Source: Rhizobium lentis (GTDB lineage Bacteria; Pseudomonadota; Alphaproteobacteria; Rhizobiales; Rhizobiaceae). Taken from it: 64,000 nucleotides of DNA. Shown in pieces: positions 45,824-55,943 of this stretch. Each line of letters opens with the position of its first letter. The first letter of the stretch is position 1. The stretch covers positions 2,133,001-2,197,000 of the forward strand of contig NZ_CP071454.1 in NCBI RefSeq assembly GCF_017352135.1, read 5' to 3'. The translations under genes and the position numbers were made by a program. The notes below the pieces were generated by a model. That model searched no databases and was not told where the DNA came from. It saw only the letters and a program-made list of their open reading frames with translations.

Positions 45824-45896
45824 CCGCTCGCGATCAGCCGAGCCGCTCGCGACCAGCTGAACCGCTGGCGATCAGCCGAGCCGCTCGGCAATCAGC
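45823..45896. repeat. 19-bp tandem repeat, about four copies
   Basis: Units such as ACCGCTCGCGATCAGCCGA recur with one to three changes at 45823, 45842, 45861 and 45880. The first unit begins in the stop codon of the amidotransferase and the last two lie in the end of coaBC, covering its stop codon. It looks like local duplication of the coaBC 3' end. Confidence 0.8.
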
Positions 45897-47077
45897 GCCG
45901 CCAGCCGTTCGGCGACCTCTTCCTTCGTCAGATCGGGCCATTGCTCGACGCCGCCGTGGCGTACGAGTTTGACCTTGTTGCGGCTGCCGCCCATGATGCC
46001 GGTCGCGGGAGAGACGTCATTGGCGACGATCAGGTCGGCGCCCTTCCGCTCGAGCTTCGCCCTTGCATTGCTTTCCACGTCCTGGGTCTCGGCGGCAAAG
46101 CCGATCACCAGCTTCGGCCGCATCGTGTGATGGCCGACGGTTTTCAATATGTCCGGGTTTTCGGTCAGCGCCAGCGTCGGAATGGATTCGCCGGGATGTT
46201 TCTTCAGCTTCTGGTCGGCAGCCGAGGCGACGCGCCAGTCCGCTACCGCCGCCACCATCACCGCGACGTCGGCCGGCAGCGCCGCAAGCACGGCATCGCG
46301 CATCTCCTCCGCCCGCTCGACATGCACGACATTGACGCCCACGGGATCGGCGATTGCCACCGGTCCCGAGACGAGCGTCACCTCCGCCCCGAGCCTGGCA
46401 AGAGCGGCGGCGATCGCATGTCCCTGGCGACCGGAGGAGCGGTTGGCGATATAACGCACCGGATCGATCGGCTCATGCGTCGGTCCTGAGGTGACGATCG
46501 CCTTGCGTCCCTTGAGCGGCTTTTCCCCATCGTCGAGCAGGGCTTCGGCCGCGGCGACGATCTCCAGCGGCTCCGCCATCCGCCCGAGCCCCGCCTCCCG
46601 GCTCTCCGCCATCTCGCCGGCCATCGGCCCGACAAAGCTGATGCCGTCGCGCTTCAGCGTTGCGGCATTGCGCCGTGTCGCCGGATGCGCCCACATGCTG
46701 GGGTTCATCGCCGGTGCGGCAAGCACCGGTCTCTCGGTCGCCAGCAGCAGCGTCGAGGCGAGATCGTCGGCAAGCCCGTTCGCCATCTTCGCCATCAGGT
46801 CGGCGCTCGCCGGGGCGATCAGCACGAGGTCGCAGTCGCGCGCCAGCCTGATATGGCCGACATCCTGTTCGTCCTGCCGCGAAAACAGATCGACAAAGAC
46901 ATGGTCCGCCGCCAGCGCGCCGACGGCCAGCGGCGTGACGAATTCCTGCGCCCCCTTGGTCATAACCGGGCGCACGCTCGCACCGCGCTCGCGCAGCCGG
47001 CGGATCAGATCCAGGCTCTTGTAGGCGGCAATTCCGCCCGAGATGATGAGGAGGATGCGTTTGCCGCTGAGAGCCAT
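45872..47077 (-). CDS. coaBC: Bifunctional phosphopantothenoylcysteine decarboxylase / phosphopantothenate-cysteine ligase
   Basis: A 401-residue CoaBC, which performs two consecutive steps of coenzyme A synthesis. The FMN-binding CoaC half has GKRILLIISGGIAAYKSLDLIRRL, APAMNPSMW with the active-site Asn, and related motifs. The CoaB half begins around VTSGPTHEPIDPVRYIANRSSG and ends in ADLIVANDVSPATGIMGG. The 3' end lies in a 19-bp tandem repeat, which may have changed the last residues. Confidence 0.96.
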   Translation of the reverse strand: MALSGKRILLIISGGIAAYKSLDLIRRLRERGASVRPVMTKGAQEFVTPLAVGALAADHVFVDLFSRQDEQDVGHIRLARDCDLVLIAPASADLMAKMANGLADDLASTLLLATERPVLAAPAMNPSMWAHPATRRNAATLKRDGISFVGPMAGEMAESREAGLGRMAEPLEIVAAAEALLDDGEKPLKGRKAIVTSGPTHEPIDPVRYIANRSSGRQGHAIAAALARLGAEVTLVSGPVAIADPVGVNVVHVERAEEMRDAVLAALPADVAVMVAAVADWRVASAADQKLKKHPGESIPTLALTENPDILKTVGHHTMRPKLVIGFAAETQDVESNARAKLERKGADLIVANDVSPATGIMGGSRNKVKLVRHGGVEQWPDLTKEEVAERLAALIAERLG

Positions 47078-47204
47078 GGCCTTCTACCCGTCGCCTTTTT
47101 CTGATTGATCTTGACCCTAAGCCTTTGGCGCAGAACATGCAATCGCGCGGGCGAGCGAGGTGACAGGCCCTGTGGGAGTCGCGGGGGAACGGAGAGGTTG
47201 CCGC

Positions 47205-47255
47205 AAATCTCTTCTCCCCTCGGGGAGAAGGTGCCGGCAGGCGGATGAGGGGGCT
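47205..47255. repeat. REP-like repeat (CTTCTCCCC...GGGGAGAAG type)
   Basis: CTTCTCCCC-TC-GGGGAGAAG is a palindrome followed by GTGCCGGCAGGCGGATGAGG. I recognise this as a very common repeated intergenic motif of Rhizobiales genomes. It lies between coaBC and the SDR gene. Confidence 0.75.
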
Positions 47256-47325
47256 ACACGGCGTTCCCTCTCATCTTAACCTATCCATTTCGCCCCAACC
47301 CGCAGCGAATAATCGCCCCACTATC

Positions 47326-48090
47326 TCAGCTACGAGTGATCGAAATGCCGCCGTCGACCAGCGACGCCGTGCCGGTGACGAAGCTCGCATCGTCGGAGGC
47401 GAGGTAGAGAACCGAGCGGGCGACTTCTTCCGGCGTCGCAACGCGCTTCAGGGCATGCATGTTGGTGATGGCAGCCTGTTTGTCGGGCGTATCGTTCACG
47501 TCGCGGTACATGTCGGTATCGACAGCGCCCGGCAGGATGGCATTGACGCGCACGCCCTGCTGCCCGAATTCGGCAGCCAGCGCCTGCGTCAGGCCGATCA
47601 GGCCGGATTTGCTGGCGGCATAGGCGGCAACGCCGGGAAAGGCGAAGCTGTAGCCGACGAAGGTCGAGGTGAAGATCACCGATCCGCCGCCATTTTCCGC
47701 CATCGCGCCAATCTGATGCTTGGCAGCGAGAAAGGATGCTGTGAGATTGACGGCCAACGCCTCGCTGAAGCCTACTTCCGAGACACCGGTGCTCGGACCG
47801 GCTTCACCGATGATGCCGGCATTGTTGAAGGCGATGTCGAGCTTGCCGTAATTGTTCACGGCGGCGGCGACCAGCGCCTTCTGAAAGTCTTCCGAACGGA
47901 CGTCGCCGGCAACGGCGACGGCGTCGCCGCCTTCCGCTCTGATCTCCTCAACCAGGCCGTCGAGTTCGCGCTGGCGCCGGGCGCCGACGACGACCTTGGC
48001 GCCTTCGGCGGCGAAGAGCTTTGCCGTGACGCGGCCGATGCCGGAGCTTGCTCCGGTGACGATCGCGACCTTGTTGTTCAAGCGGTTCAT
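47326..48090 (-). CDS. SDR family oxidoreductase
   Basis: A 254-residue classical SDR. Motifs are VTGASSGIGRVTA, NNAGIIGE, and Tyr-x-x-x-Lys in YAASKSGLIGLTQALAAE. The C-terminal VARSVLYLASDDASFVTGTASLVDGG is standard. It is divergent from a LysR regulator across 122 bp, its likely controller. The substrate is unknown. Confidence 0.92.
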   Translation of the reverse strand: MNRLNNKVAIVTGASSGIGRVTAKLFAAEGAKVVVGARRQRELDGLVEEIRAEGGDAVAVAGDVRSEDFQKALVAAAVNNYGKLDIAFNNAGIIGEAGPSTGVSEVGFSEALAVNLTASFLAAKHQIGAMAENGGGSVIFTSTFVGYSFAFPGVAAYAASKSGLIGLTQALAAEFGQQGVRVNAILPGAVDTDMYRDVNDTPDKQAAITNMHALKRVATPEEVARSVLYLASDDASFVTGTASLVDGGISITRS

Positions 48091-48212
48091 GTTCCATCTC
48101 CTCTATTTGCGTGACGGCCCCTGCCGTCCCTTTCGATGAATGGAAGATGGCATTTTCCTTTCGTTCGGATTAGTCTCCAGATCGTGGAACTGTAATTCGG
48201 AAACGCCGAACG

Positions 48213-49118
48213 ATGATCAGGATCGAAGGCATTGCGGCATTCGTCACCGTGGTGGAGGCAGGCTCTGTCAGCGAGGCGGCACGCCGGTTGCGGCTGTCCA
48301 AATCCGTCGTCAGCGAAAGGCTGGCGGAACTGGAGAAATCGCTGGGCGGCATTTTGCTGCACCGAACGACGCGCAAGCTTACCCTGACGGAGGATGGCAC
48401 GGCGTTTCTCGAACGCGCCGCGCGCATCCTGCGCGAAGTCGACGAGGCCGCCGCCGACATGGCCGAGCGGCGCGGAACGCTCTCCGGGCCGATCCGCATC
48501 GCCGCCCCCGTCACCTTTGGCCGCATGCATCTGGGGCCCGCGCTTTATCCGTTCCTTGCCGAACATCCCGAGATCGAACTGACGCTCGATATCGACGATC
48601 GGCGGGTCGATGCCGCTTCGGAGGGCTATGATGCCATCATCCGCAATGGGCCGATCGCCGATAACAGGCTGGTCGCCTGGAAGCTCACCCGAAGCCGCCG
48701 CCTGCTCTGCGCCTCGCCGGATTATCTCGCACGGGAGGGAACGCCCTCGTCGCTCGCCGAGCTGAATCTTCACCGCGGCATCTTTTACACCAATCGCGGC
48801 GTTGCCGACTGGCGCTTCCAGACACCGGAGGGCGCGGTCGTCGTGCGTGCGAAGCGCGCGCTCGGCATCAACAATGGCGACATGCTCCGCGACGCCGCGA
48901 TGGCCGGCCTCGGCATCGCGCTGCTGCCGGCCTTCATCGCCGGTCCGGCGGTCCGCGAGGGCCGCCTTGCCGAAATCGATGTCGGTCATAGACCCGAATC
49001 CGAATTCATCTATATGGCCCATCCGGAGGGGCGAAATCCCTCCGCCAAGCTGCGTGCCATTGCCGATCACCTGAAGAAGAGCTTCGGCGATCCGCCCTAT
49101 TGGGATCCGGCGGGTTGA
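48213..49118 (+). CDS. LysR family transcriptional regulator
   Basis: A 301-residue LTTR. The helix-turn-helix is IAAFVTVVEAGSVSEAARRLRLSKSVVSERLAELEKSLGG; the effector domain begins near residue 90 (GPIRIAAPVTFGRMHLG). It resembles the CrgA/YhjC branch. It diverges from the SDR gene and is followed after three bases by an MFS gene, so it probably controls both. Confidence 0.93.
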   Translation: MIRIEGIAAFVTVVEAGSVSEAARRLRLSKSVVSERLAELEKSLGGILLHRTTRKLTLTEDGTAFLERAARILREVDEAAADMAERRGTLSGPIRIAAPVTFGRMHLGPALYPFLAEHPEIELTLDIDDRRVDAASEGYDAIIRNGPIADNRLVAWKLTRSRRLLCASPDYLAREGTPSSLAELNLHRGIFYTNRGVADWRFQTPEGAVVVRAKRALGINNGDMLRDAAMAGLGIALLPAFIAGPAVREGRLAEIDVGHRPESEFIYMAHPEGRNPSAKLRAIADHLKKSFGDPPYWDPAG

Positions 49119-49121
49119 CGC

Positions 49122-50776
<1,655 letters not shown>

Positions 50777-50799
50777 CGCGCTGCCATGGCGGGCTGAAG

Positions 50800-51192
50800 C
50801 TAGCCTTCCCAATTCTCGGTCTGGAGGTCCGCCACGCGTTCAAACTCGCGGAGATTTCGGGTGATCAGGGTGAGGCCGCGCGCGGCGGCCTGCCCGGCAA
50901 TCAGCACGTCATAGGGTCCGATCGGCGTTCCCGATGCCTGCAGCGCTGCGCGGATTTCCGCCGCTTTGCGCGCGTCGTCTCGGTCGAACTCCAGGATATC
51001 GAATTGCAACGCATCGATCCGCGCCAGATTCTCATCGCTCCGCAGGCTTTTGTAGGCGCCGTAGAAGAGTTTATGCGCGACGATTGCCGGGACGGCGAAA
51101 TCTTGCGGCCTGTGTTTGCGCAGTTCGGCCAGGAGGCGCTCGTTGCCCTTCATCAGCGCTATAACGGCATTCGCATCGAGCAGATATTTCAT
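50800..51192 (-). CDS. vapC: VapC family PIN-domain toxin
   Basis: A 130-residue PIN-domain ribonuclease. The catalytic acidic residues are seen in YLLDANAVIAL (Asp6), EFDRDDARKAAEIRAAL and GPYDVLIAGQA, and the end in LITRNLREFERV. VapC toxins cleave RNA, often initiator tRNA. It overlaps the stop region of the antitoxin gene by four bases. Confidence 0.92.
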   Translation of the reverse strand: MKYLLDANAVIALMKGNERLLAELRKHRPQDFAVPAIVAHKLFYGAYKSLRSDENLARIDALQFDILEFDRDDARKAAEIRAALQASGTPIGPYDVLIAGQAAARGLTLITRNLREFERVADLQTENWEG

Positions 51193-51431
51193 TTGAAGAA
51201 GTCGAGTTCAGGCCGTTCCTGCCCGATAGGTTGCTCTTCCGTCGCTGTCGCAAAGTCGGGATCGACCGGACCGGTCACGTCGGCAAGCCAGTCCCAATCA
51301 TCGGAACTCGGCTCGAGAATGATCGCGCGCCCCTGCCGTCGAATGGTGACGCTGTCCCCTTCGAAACGGAATTCCTTTGGCAGTCGGACGGCCTGGGAAC
51401 GTCCCGACCAGAAGATCTTTGCTGTTTCCAT
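51189..51431 (-). CDS. vapB: VapB family antitoxin
   Basis: An 80-residue antitoxin. The N-terminal AbrB-like fold (AKIFWSGRSQAVRLPKEFRFEGDSVTIRRQG) binds DNA and the acidic tail (EQPIGQERPELDFFK) should occupy the toxin. I chose the ATG at 51431. The partner vapC follows with overlap. It lies 53 bp from the end of the catabolic operon. Confidence 0.88.
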   Translation of the reverse strand: METAKIFWSGRSQAVRLPKEFRFEGDSVTIRRQGRAIILEPSSDDWDWLADVTGPVDPDFATATEEQPIGQERPELDFFK

Positions 51432-51484
51432 GTCACAGCCCTCAATGAGATATGACAATGATATATAGCAATTCTAGATCTATT

Positions 51485-53146
51485 TCAACCAAGGCTGAGA
51501 TAGGGCACCTCCTTCTTCGCCACCTCGTCCAGCGCCTCCTCGTAGCCCGCATCGGCGTACCGCATGACGCCGAGTGCGGTATCGTTGGTCAGCGCATGGT
51601 CGAGCCGTTCATCGGCGGCATCGGTGCCGTCGGCGACGACGGTGACGCCGCAGCTCGTCATATAGCCGGCATATCCGCCGCCGCCGGAATGGACGACGAC
51701 GAGATCGGCCATCGACGAGCAGAGCATCATCGCATCGATCAGCGGCCAGTCGGCGATCGCGTCGGAGCCGTCCTTCATCCGCTCGGTCATGATATTGGGA
51801 TGCGCCATGGCGCCGGCATCGAGATGGTCGCGGGAGAAGGCGACCGGGCCTTTGATGTCGCCGCTTGCCACGAGAGCGTTGACACGCCGTGCGAGCGCGG
51901 TGCGTTCGCCGTGGCCGAGCCAGGCGATGCGCGCCGGCAACCCCTCGAAGGGCACGTGCTCGCGTGCCAGCCGGATCCAGTTGGTGATGATCTTGTTGTC
52001 GGGAAACATCTCGAGCAGCAGATCATCGATGCGGGCGATATCGCTCTCCTCGCCCGAGAGCGCCATCCAGCGGAACGGCCCGATTGCCCGGGCAAACAGC
52101 GGCCTGAGATAGGCTTCGGTGAAGATCGGGATGTCGAAGGCGTTGGCGACGCCGCCTTCGTGGGCCTGTGTGCGGATAAGGTTGCCATTATCGAAGACTT
52201 CAGAACCCTTTTTCTGGAACTCCAGCATCGCGCTCACATGCTCGACGATCGAGGCGCGGCTTGCCGCCATCAATTGCCCCTGGCCGTCATCACGCAAACC
52301 CTTGACCTGGTCGAGGCTCATACCCTTCGGCATATAGCCGTAGACGAGATCATGCGCCGAGGTCTGATCGGTGACGATGTCGGGTACAATGCCGCGGCCC
52401 GCGATCTCCGGATAGACCTCCGCCGCATTGCCGACCAGCCCGATGGACAGCGCCCGTTTGTCCTTCACCGCCGCATCGATCATTGCAAGGGCGGTATCGA
52501 GGTCGGGGGCGATCTCCTGGAGATAGCCGATCTGCTGGCGTTTGCGCGCCCGCTCGGGATCGATGTCGACGCAGAGGATCGCCGCCCCCGCCATGCGGCC
52601 GGCGAGCGGCTGGGCCCCGCCCATGCCGCCGAGACCGGCGGTCAGCACGAACCTGCCATGGAGATCGCCGCCGAAGCGCCGCTCGGCGATGCGCATGAAG
52701 ATCTCGTAGGTTCCCTGGATGACGCCCTGGCTGCCGATATATTGCCAGGCGCCGGCCGTCAGCCCGCCCCAGCAGATCAGCCCCTTGCGCTGCAGCTCGT
52801 AGAACACTTCGGCCTTTGCCCATTGGCCGACGATGTTGCAGTTCGCCATGATGACGAGCGGCGCCTTGTCATGGGTTCGCACCAGTCCGATCGGCTTGCC
52901 GGACTGGATGAGCAGCGTCTGGTCCTCGTCCATCTCGGTCAGCGCCTTGACGATGCCCTTGTGCGCCGCCCAGTTGCGCGCCGCCTTGCCGAGAGCGGCA
53001 TAGACGATCAGATTGTCGGGATCCTCACCGACCGAGAGCACGTTTTCCAAGAGCCGCAGCAGAGCCTCCTGCCGCCAGCCCTTGGCACGCAGCTCCGGTC
53101 CGCCGGGAATGGGAAATTTCGGATGGCGCGGATTGGCCTTGGGCAT
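51485..53146 (-). CDS. Urocanate hydratase homologue, probable thiourocanate hydratase
   Basis: A 553-residue HutU-family protein, normal family length. NAD-binding and core motifs are conserved: QSGKPIGLVRTHDKAPLVIMAN, YIGSQGVIQGTYE, TAGLGGMGGAQPLAG, and IGLVGNAAEVYPE. At residue 408, in LPARIAWLGHGER, where I expect the essential Cys410 of characterised urocanases (ARICW), there is Ala. Near the end, HHGGG is changed to HSGGGG. A related hydratase acts on thiourocanate in ergothioneine breakdown. It is the last gene of the operon, 105 bp after the TfoX-N gene. Confidence 0.85.
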   Translation of the reverse strand: MPKANPRHPKFPIPGGPELRAKGWRQEALLRLLENVLSVGEDPDNLIVYAALGKAARNWAAHKGIVKALTEMDEDQTLLIQSGKPIGLVRTHDKAPLVIMANCNIVGQWAKAEVFYELQRKGLICWGGLTAGAWQYIGSQGVIQGTYEIFMRIAERRFGGDLHGRFVLTAGLGGMGGAQPLAGRMAGAAILCVDIDPERARKRQQIGYLQEIAPDLDTALAMIDAAVKDKRALSIGLVGNAAEVYPEIAGRGIVPDIVTDQTSAHDLVYGYMPKGMSLDQVKGLRDDGQGQLMAASRASIVEHVSAMLEFQKKGSEVFDNGNLIRTQAHEGGVANAFDIPIFTEAYLRPLFARAIGPFRWMALSGEESDIARIDDLLLEMFPDNKIITNWIRLAREHVPFEGLPARIAWLGHGERTALARRVNALVASGDIKGPVAFSRDHLDAGAMAHPNIMTERMKDGSDAIADWPLIDAMMLCSSMADLVVVHSGGGGYAGYMTSCGVTVVADGTDAADERLDHALTNDTALGVMRYADAGYEEALDEVAKKEVPYLSLG

Positions 53147-53251
53147 CGTAGTTTCCTCGCTTTGTTCTCTACTTTCCCTTCGCCCAGCGGGGGTCCAAAG
53201 GATGGGTCGAGACCTGTGGCTCGACCCCGGTCGGTAGATTTGCATCGTTCT

Positions 53252-53581
53252 TTATTTGCCCGGCAGTGATTCCACAAAGGTGAGCGCAGCATCGAGCAAA
53301 CGCCGTCTCAGCGCATCGTCGCCGTAAACCTCGGCACTGGCCCGCACCCAGCCATGCATCACCCGCTCGCCCATCAGCATCTGGATCACCCCGGGCAGTG
53401 CCAGCGCCCAGTCGTCATTGCCCTTGCCGAGCCGGATCAGCATGCCGTCGCTGCGCGCGCCGCAGAGAAGGTTGCCGTTCAGCATGAAGGCCCGGCCGCC
53501 GAACATGGATTTTTCGGCAAGACCCGGCCGGTCGCCGAGTTCCTCGCGCAGCAGTTCTTCGAGGCCTGGATCGCGCGCCAT
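53252..53581 (-). CDS. TfoX/Sxy N-terminal domain protein
   Basis: A 109-residue single-domain TfoX-N protein. SMFGGRAFMLNGNLLCGARSDGMLIRLG is the typical beta-sheet core. In gammaproteobacteria TfoX regulates competence, but short TfoX-N proteins occur widely with unknown function. Three bases separate it from the DUF917 gene, so it is an integral part of the operon. Its role there is unknown. Confidence 0.85.
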   Translation of the reverse strand: MARDPGLEELLREELGDRPGLAEKSMFGGRAFMLNGNLLCGARSDGMLIRLGKGNDDWALALPGVIQMLMGERVMHGWVRASAEVYGDDALRRRLLDAALTFVESLPGK

Positions 53582-53584
53582 GGC

Positions 53585-54682
53585 TCAGGCCTTCGCCGCC
53601 AGCGCATAACGCGCGATCTCGATCCCCATCGCCTGCTCGACGACGGGATAGACCGCCGGATCGAGCACGCTTGCCGAAAGCGGAATGATATCCATCGGCA
53701 CATGCAGGACGAAGATCTGCATGCCGTCGCGAAGCTGGCCGACGCTGAGCGGTTCGCCCTCCTCAGAAAGCGTGGTGATGACGGCGGGGAAGGTTGCAAG
53801 CCGCCCGCCCCCCGCATCGTCGACGGCCATGTATTCGTTCATCACATGCAGCGTCACCGATGTCTCGCCCGAGCCGACGGTGATCGTGCCGATGTCGAAG
53901 GCCTCCTTGGTGTAGACGACATCCTTCCGAGCGATGACGCCTTCGGCGAGAATATGCCCGCCCGTCGTCTTGCAGATCGCATCGATCACGGCTGATCCGC
54001 CGCGCTTTTCCGCGGCGATGATCGCTTCCCCGAGTGCAAGCGCCATAGAGATGCCGCCGAGCGCCGCATGGCTGCGTACATAGGAGGCCCTCAGCGGATT
54101 GCGACAGCTGGCAATAAAGCCACCGGACTGATCGGCAGCAGCCCGCAGCACCGGCGAGATCTTCGCCGTCGCCCCCTTCACCACCAGTTCCATGTAACGG
54201 TCCTCAGCCCGATTGCCGCCGACCGCGGTCTGAATCATCGGCTCGGGCGACCCGGCCATGCCGATCGAGCCCATGTCGCCTGTCGGATGGGCGCGGATAT
54301 CGCCGACGGCGTCGACCACCTTGGTGCCGAGGATCGCCGACGGCAGCCAGCCGTTCAGCGTCGAGGACTTGCCGTTCTGGCCGATGATCAGCCCCGAGAG
54401 CTTCTCGCCCAGCGCCTCCTGCAGCAACTGGACGGCCTTCACATAGTCGATGCCTTGCATCTCCCAGGGTGTGGTGGAGGCCGGCGCACCGATCGCGGCT
54501 GCCGTGGCGACCCAGTCATCATCCTTCAATTCGTCGATCGACACCAGTTCCGGCTTGCCGATGCTGACGGCGGCATAACCGAGCATCCGCCCGTGATCGG
54601 CCCAGCCGCCGCCGCCGGCGGCATAGACGGAGCCGCCCTTGACGGCCGCTTCCACGTCCTTTTCAACCAGTATGCGTCCCAT
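53585..54682 (-). CDS. DUF917 family protein, candidate thiohydantoin desulfhydrase
   Basis: A 365-residue DUF917 protein. Landmarks are VYAAGGGGWADHGRML near the N-terminus, DMGSIGMAGSPEPM, VGGNRAEDRYMELVVKG, and a C-terminal beta-rich section. DUF917 is distantly linked to hydantoinase-type proteins. In an ergothioneine pathway, a desulfuration of 3-(5-oxo-2-thioxoimidazolidin-4-yl)propionate is needed and this is the only unassigned metabolic enzyme; that assignment is inference. Its ATG lies 20 bases inside the end of the M20 hydrolase gene. Confidence 0.8.
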   Translation of the reverse strand: MGRILVEKDVEAAVKGGSVYAAGGGGWADHGRMLGYAAVSIGKPELVSIDELKDDDWVATAAAIGAPASTTPWEMQGIDYVKAVQLLQEALGEKLSGLIIGQNGKSSTLNGWLPSAILGTKVVDAVGDIRAHPTGDMGSIGMAGSPEPMIQTAVGGNRAEDRYMELVVKGATAKISPVLRAAADQSGGFIASCRNPLRASYVRSHAALGGISMALALGEAIIAAEKRGGSAVIDAICKTTGGHILAEGVIARKDVVYTKEAFDIGTITVGSGETSVTLHVMNEYMAVDDAGGGRLATFPAVITTLSEEGEPLSVGQLRDGMQIFVLHVPMDIIPLSASVLDPAVYPVVEQAMGIEIARYALAAKA

Positions 54683-55943
54683 TCGGCGTCTCCTCATTCG
54701 AGTTCTTGTCCATCTCGCGCACCGCTTCGAAAAGCGCGGCGGCGCCGAGTGCGATATCGTCATTCTCGGCCCATTCGTCGGGGCAATGGCTGCGGCCCTC
54801 CCGGCAAGGCACGAAGATCATCGCCGCCGGCGCCACCTTGGCGATCCAGGCCGTGTCGTGCCCCGCGCCGGAGGCCATGCGCCGATGTTTGGCGCCGACC
54901 CGGGTGCAGGCAGCCTCCAGCGTCGCAAGCAGCCCCGCATCGCCCGGCGTCGGCAGATTGTCGGAAACCCGGTTCGGCGCCTTGATCGTCACGCCATAGG
55001 CGCCCGCCAGCTTTCCGACATGCCCGTCGAGCCAGCGGCAGAAGGCTTCCATGTCGGCGCGGATTTCCGCGCGTCCGTCGATCAGCAGCACCACTTTCGA
55101 CGGCACGACATTGGCGGCGTTCGGCTCGATCCGGAACTCTCCGACCGTCGCCGCGAAGTGGCCCGGCATTTTGGCAAGCTCGGCGGCAGCATTGCGGATG
55201 TCGAGCACCAGCTGCGCGGCCGCCACCAGCGCATCGGCCCGCCGGTCCATCGGCGTCGTGCCAGCATGGTCGGCCCGCCCCTCGATGGTGATCTCCAAGC
55301 GGGTGATGCCGGAGATCGCGGTAACGATGCCGATATCCTCCTTTTCGGCTTCGAGCACCGGGCCTTGTTCGATATGGAGCTCGAGAAAGCCTGCTATATA
55401 AGGCCGGTTCTGCTGCATCAGCACATCGGGTCTGCCGCCAAGCTCAGCGATGCTCTCGGCCAGGTCGCGCCCGTCGCTGGCGCGCGAAAGCCAGGCCTCC
55501 GGCAATTGGCCGGTCATGCCGCGGCTGCCGACGCAGGAGACGCCGAAGATGCTGACCTCCTCGGCAAGGAAATCGACGATTTCGAGATCGTGGTCGAGCT
55601 CGATAGCTTGGTCGCTGAGTGCGCGCGCCACTTCCAGCGCCGAGATCACCCCGGCGATGCCATCGAAGCGGCCGCCATCTGGAACCGTGTCGGAATGCGA
55701 ACCGACCATGATCGTGCCGAGCCAGGGTTTGCGGCCCGTGCGCCGGCCGATCAGATTGCCGGCGGGATCGATGCGCGTTTCCAGTCCCGCCGCCTTCATC
55801 CGCGCCTCGATATAGGCCCGGCCTTTGAGAAAGAGCGGCGTAAAGGCCCGCCGCGTCCAGGGACGTCCCGGCTCGGTGATTTCGGCCAGCGCCGTGATAT
55901 CTTCAGCGATGCGGCCGGCATTGACGGGAAGATTGCGGCTCAT
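54663..55943 (-). CDS. M20 family N-carbamoyl-amino-acid hydrolase (Zn-dependent)
   Basis: A 426-residue hydrolase of the allantoate amidohydrolase / N-carbamoyl-L-amino-acid hydrolase group. Metal-binding motifs are VGSHSDTVPDGGRFDGIAG near residue 80, EEVSIFGVSCVGSRGM with its Glu pair, and LHIEQGPVLEAE with a His. It is expected to convert N-carbamoylglutamate to glutamate, ammonia and CO2 here. The ATG overlaps the amidohydrolase stop by four bases. Confidence 0.9.
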   Translation of the reverse strand: MSRNLPVNAGRIAEDITALAEITEPGRPWTRRAFTPLFLKGRAYIEARMKAAGLETRIDPAGNLIGRRTGRKPWLGTIMVGSHSDTVPDGGRFDGIAGVISALEVARALSDQAIELDHDLEIVDFLAEEVSIFGVSCVGSRGMTGQLPEAWLSRASDGRDLAESIAELGGRPDVLMQQNRPYIAGFLELHIEQGPVLEAEKEDIGIVTAISGITRLEITIEGRADHAGTTPMDRRADALVAAAQLVLDIRNAAAELAKMPGHFAATVGEFRIEPNAANVVPSKVVLLIDGRAEIRADMEAFCRWLDGHVGKLAGAYGVTIKAPNRVSDNLPTPGDAGLLATLEAACTRVGAKHRRMASGAGHDTAWIAKVAPAAMIFVPCREGRSHCPDEWAENDDIALGAAALFEAVREMDKNSNEETPNGTHTG

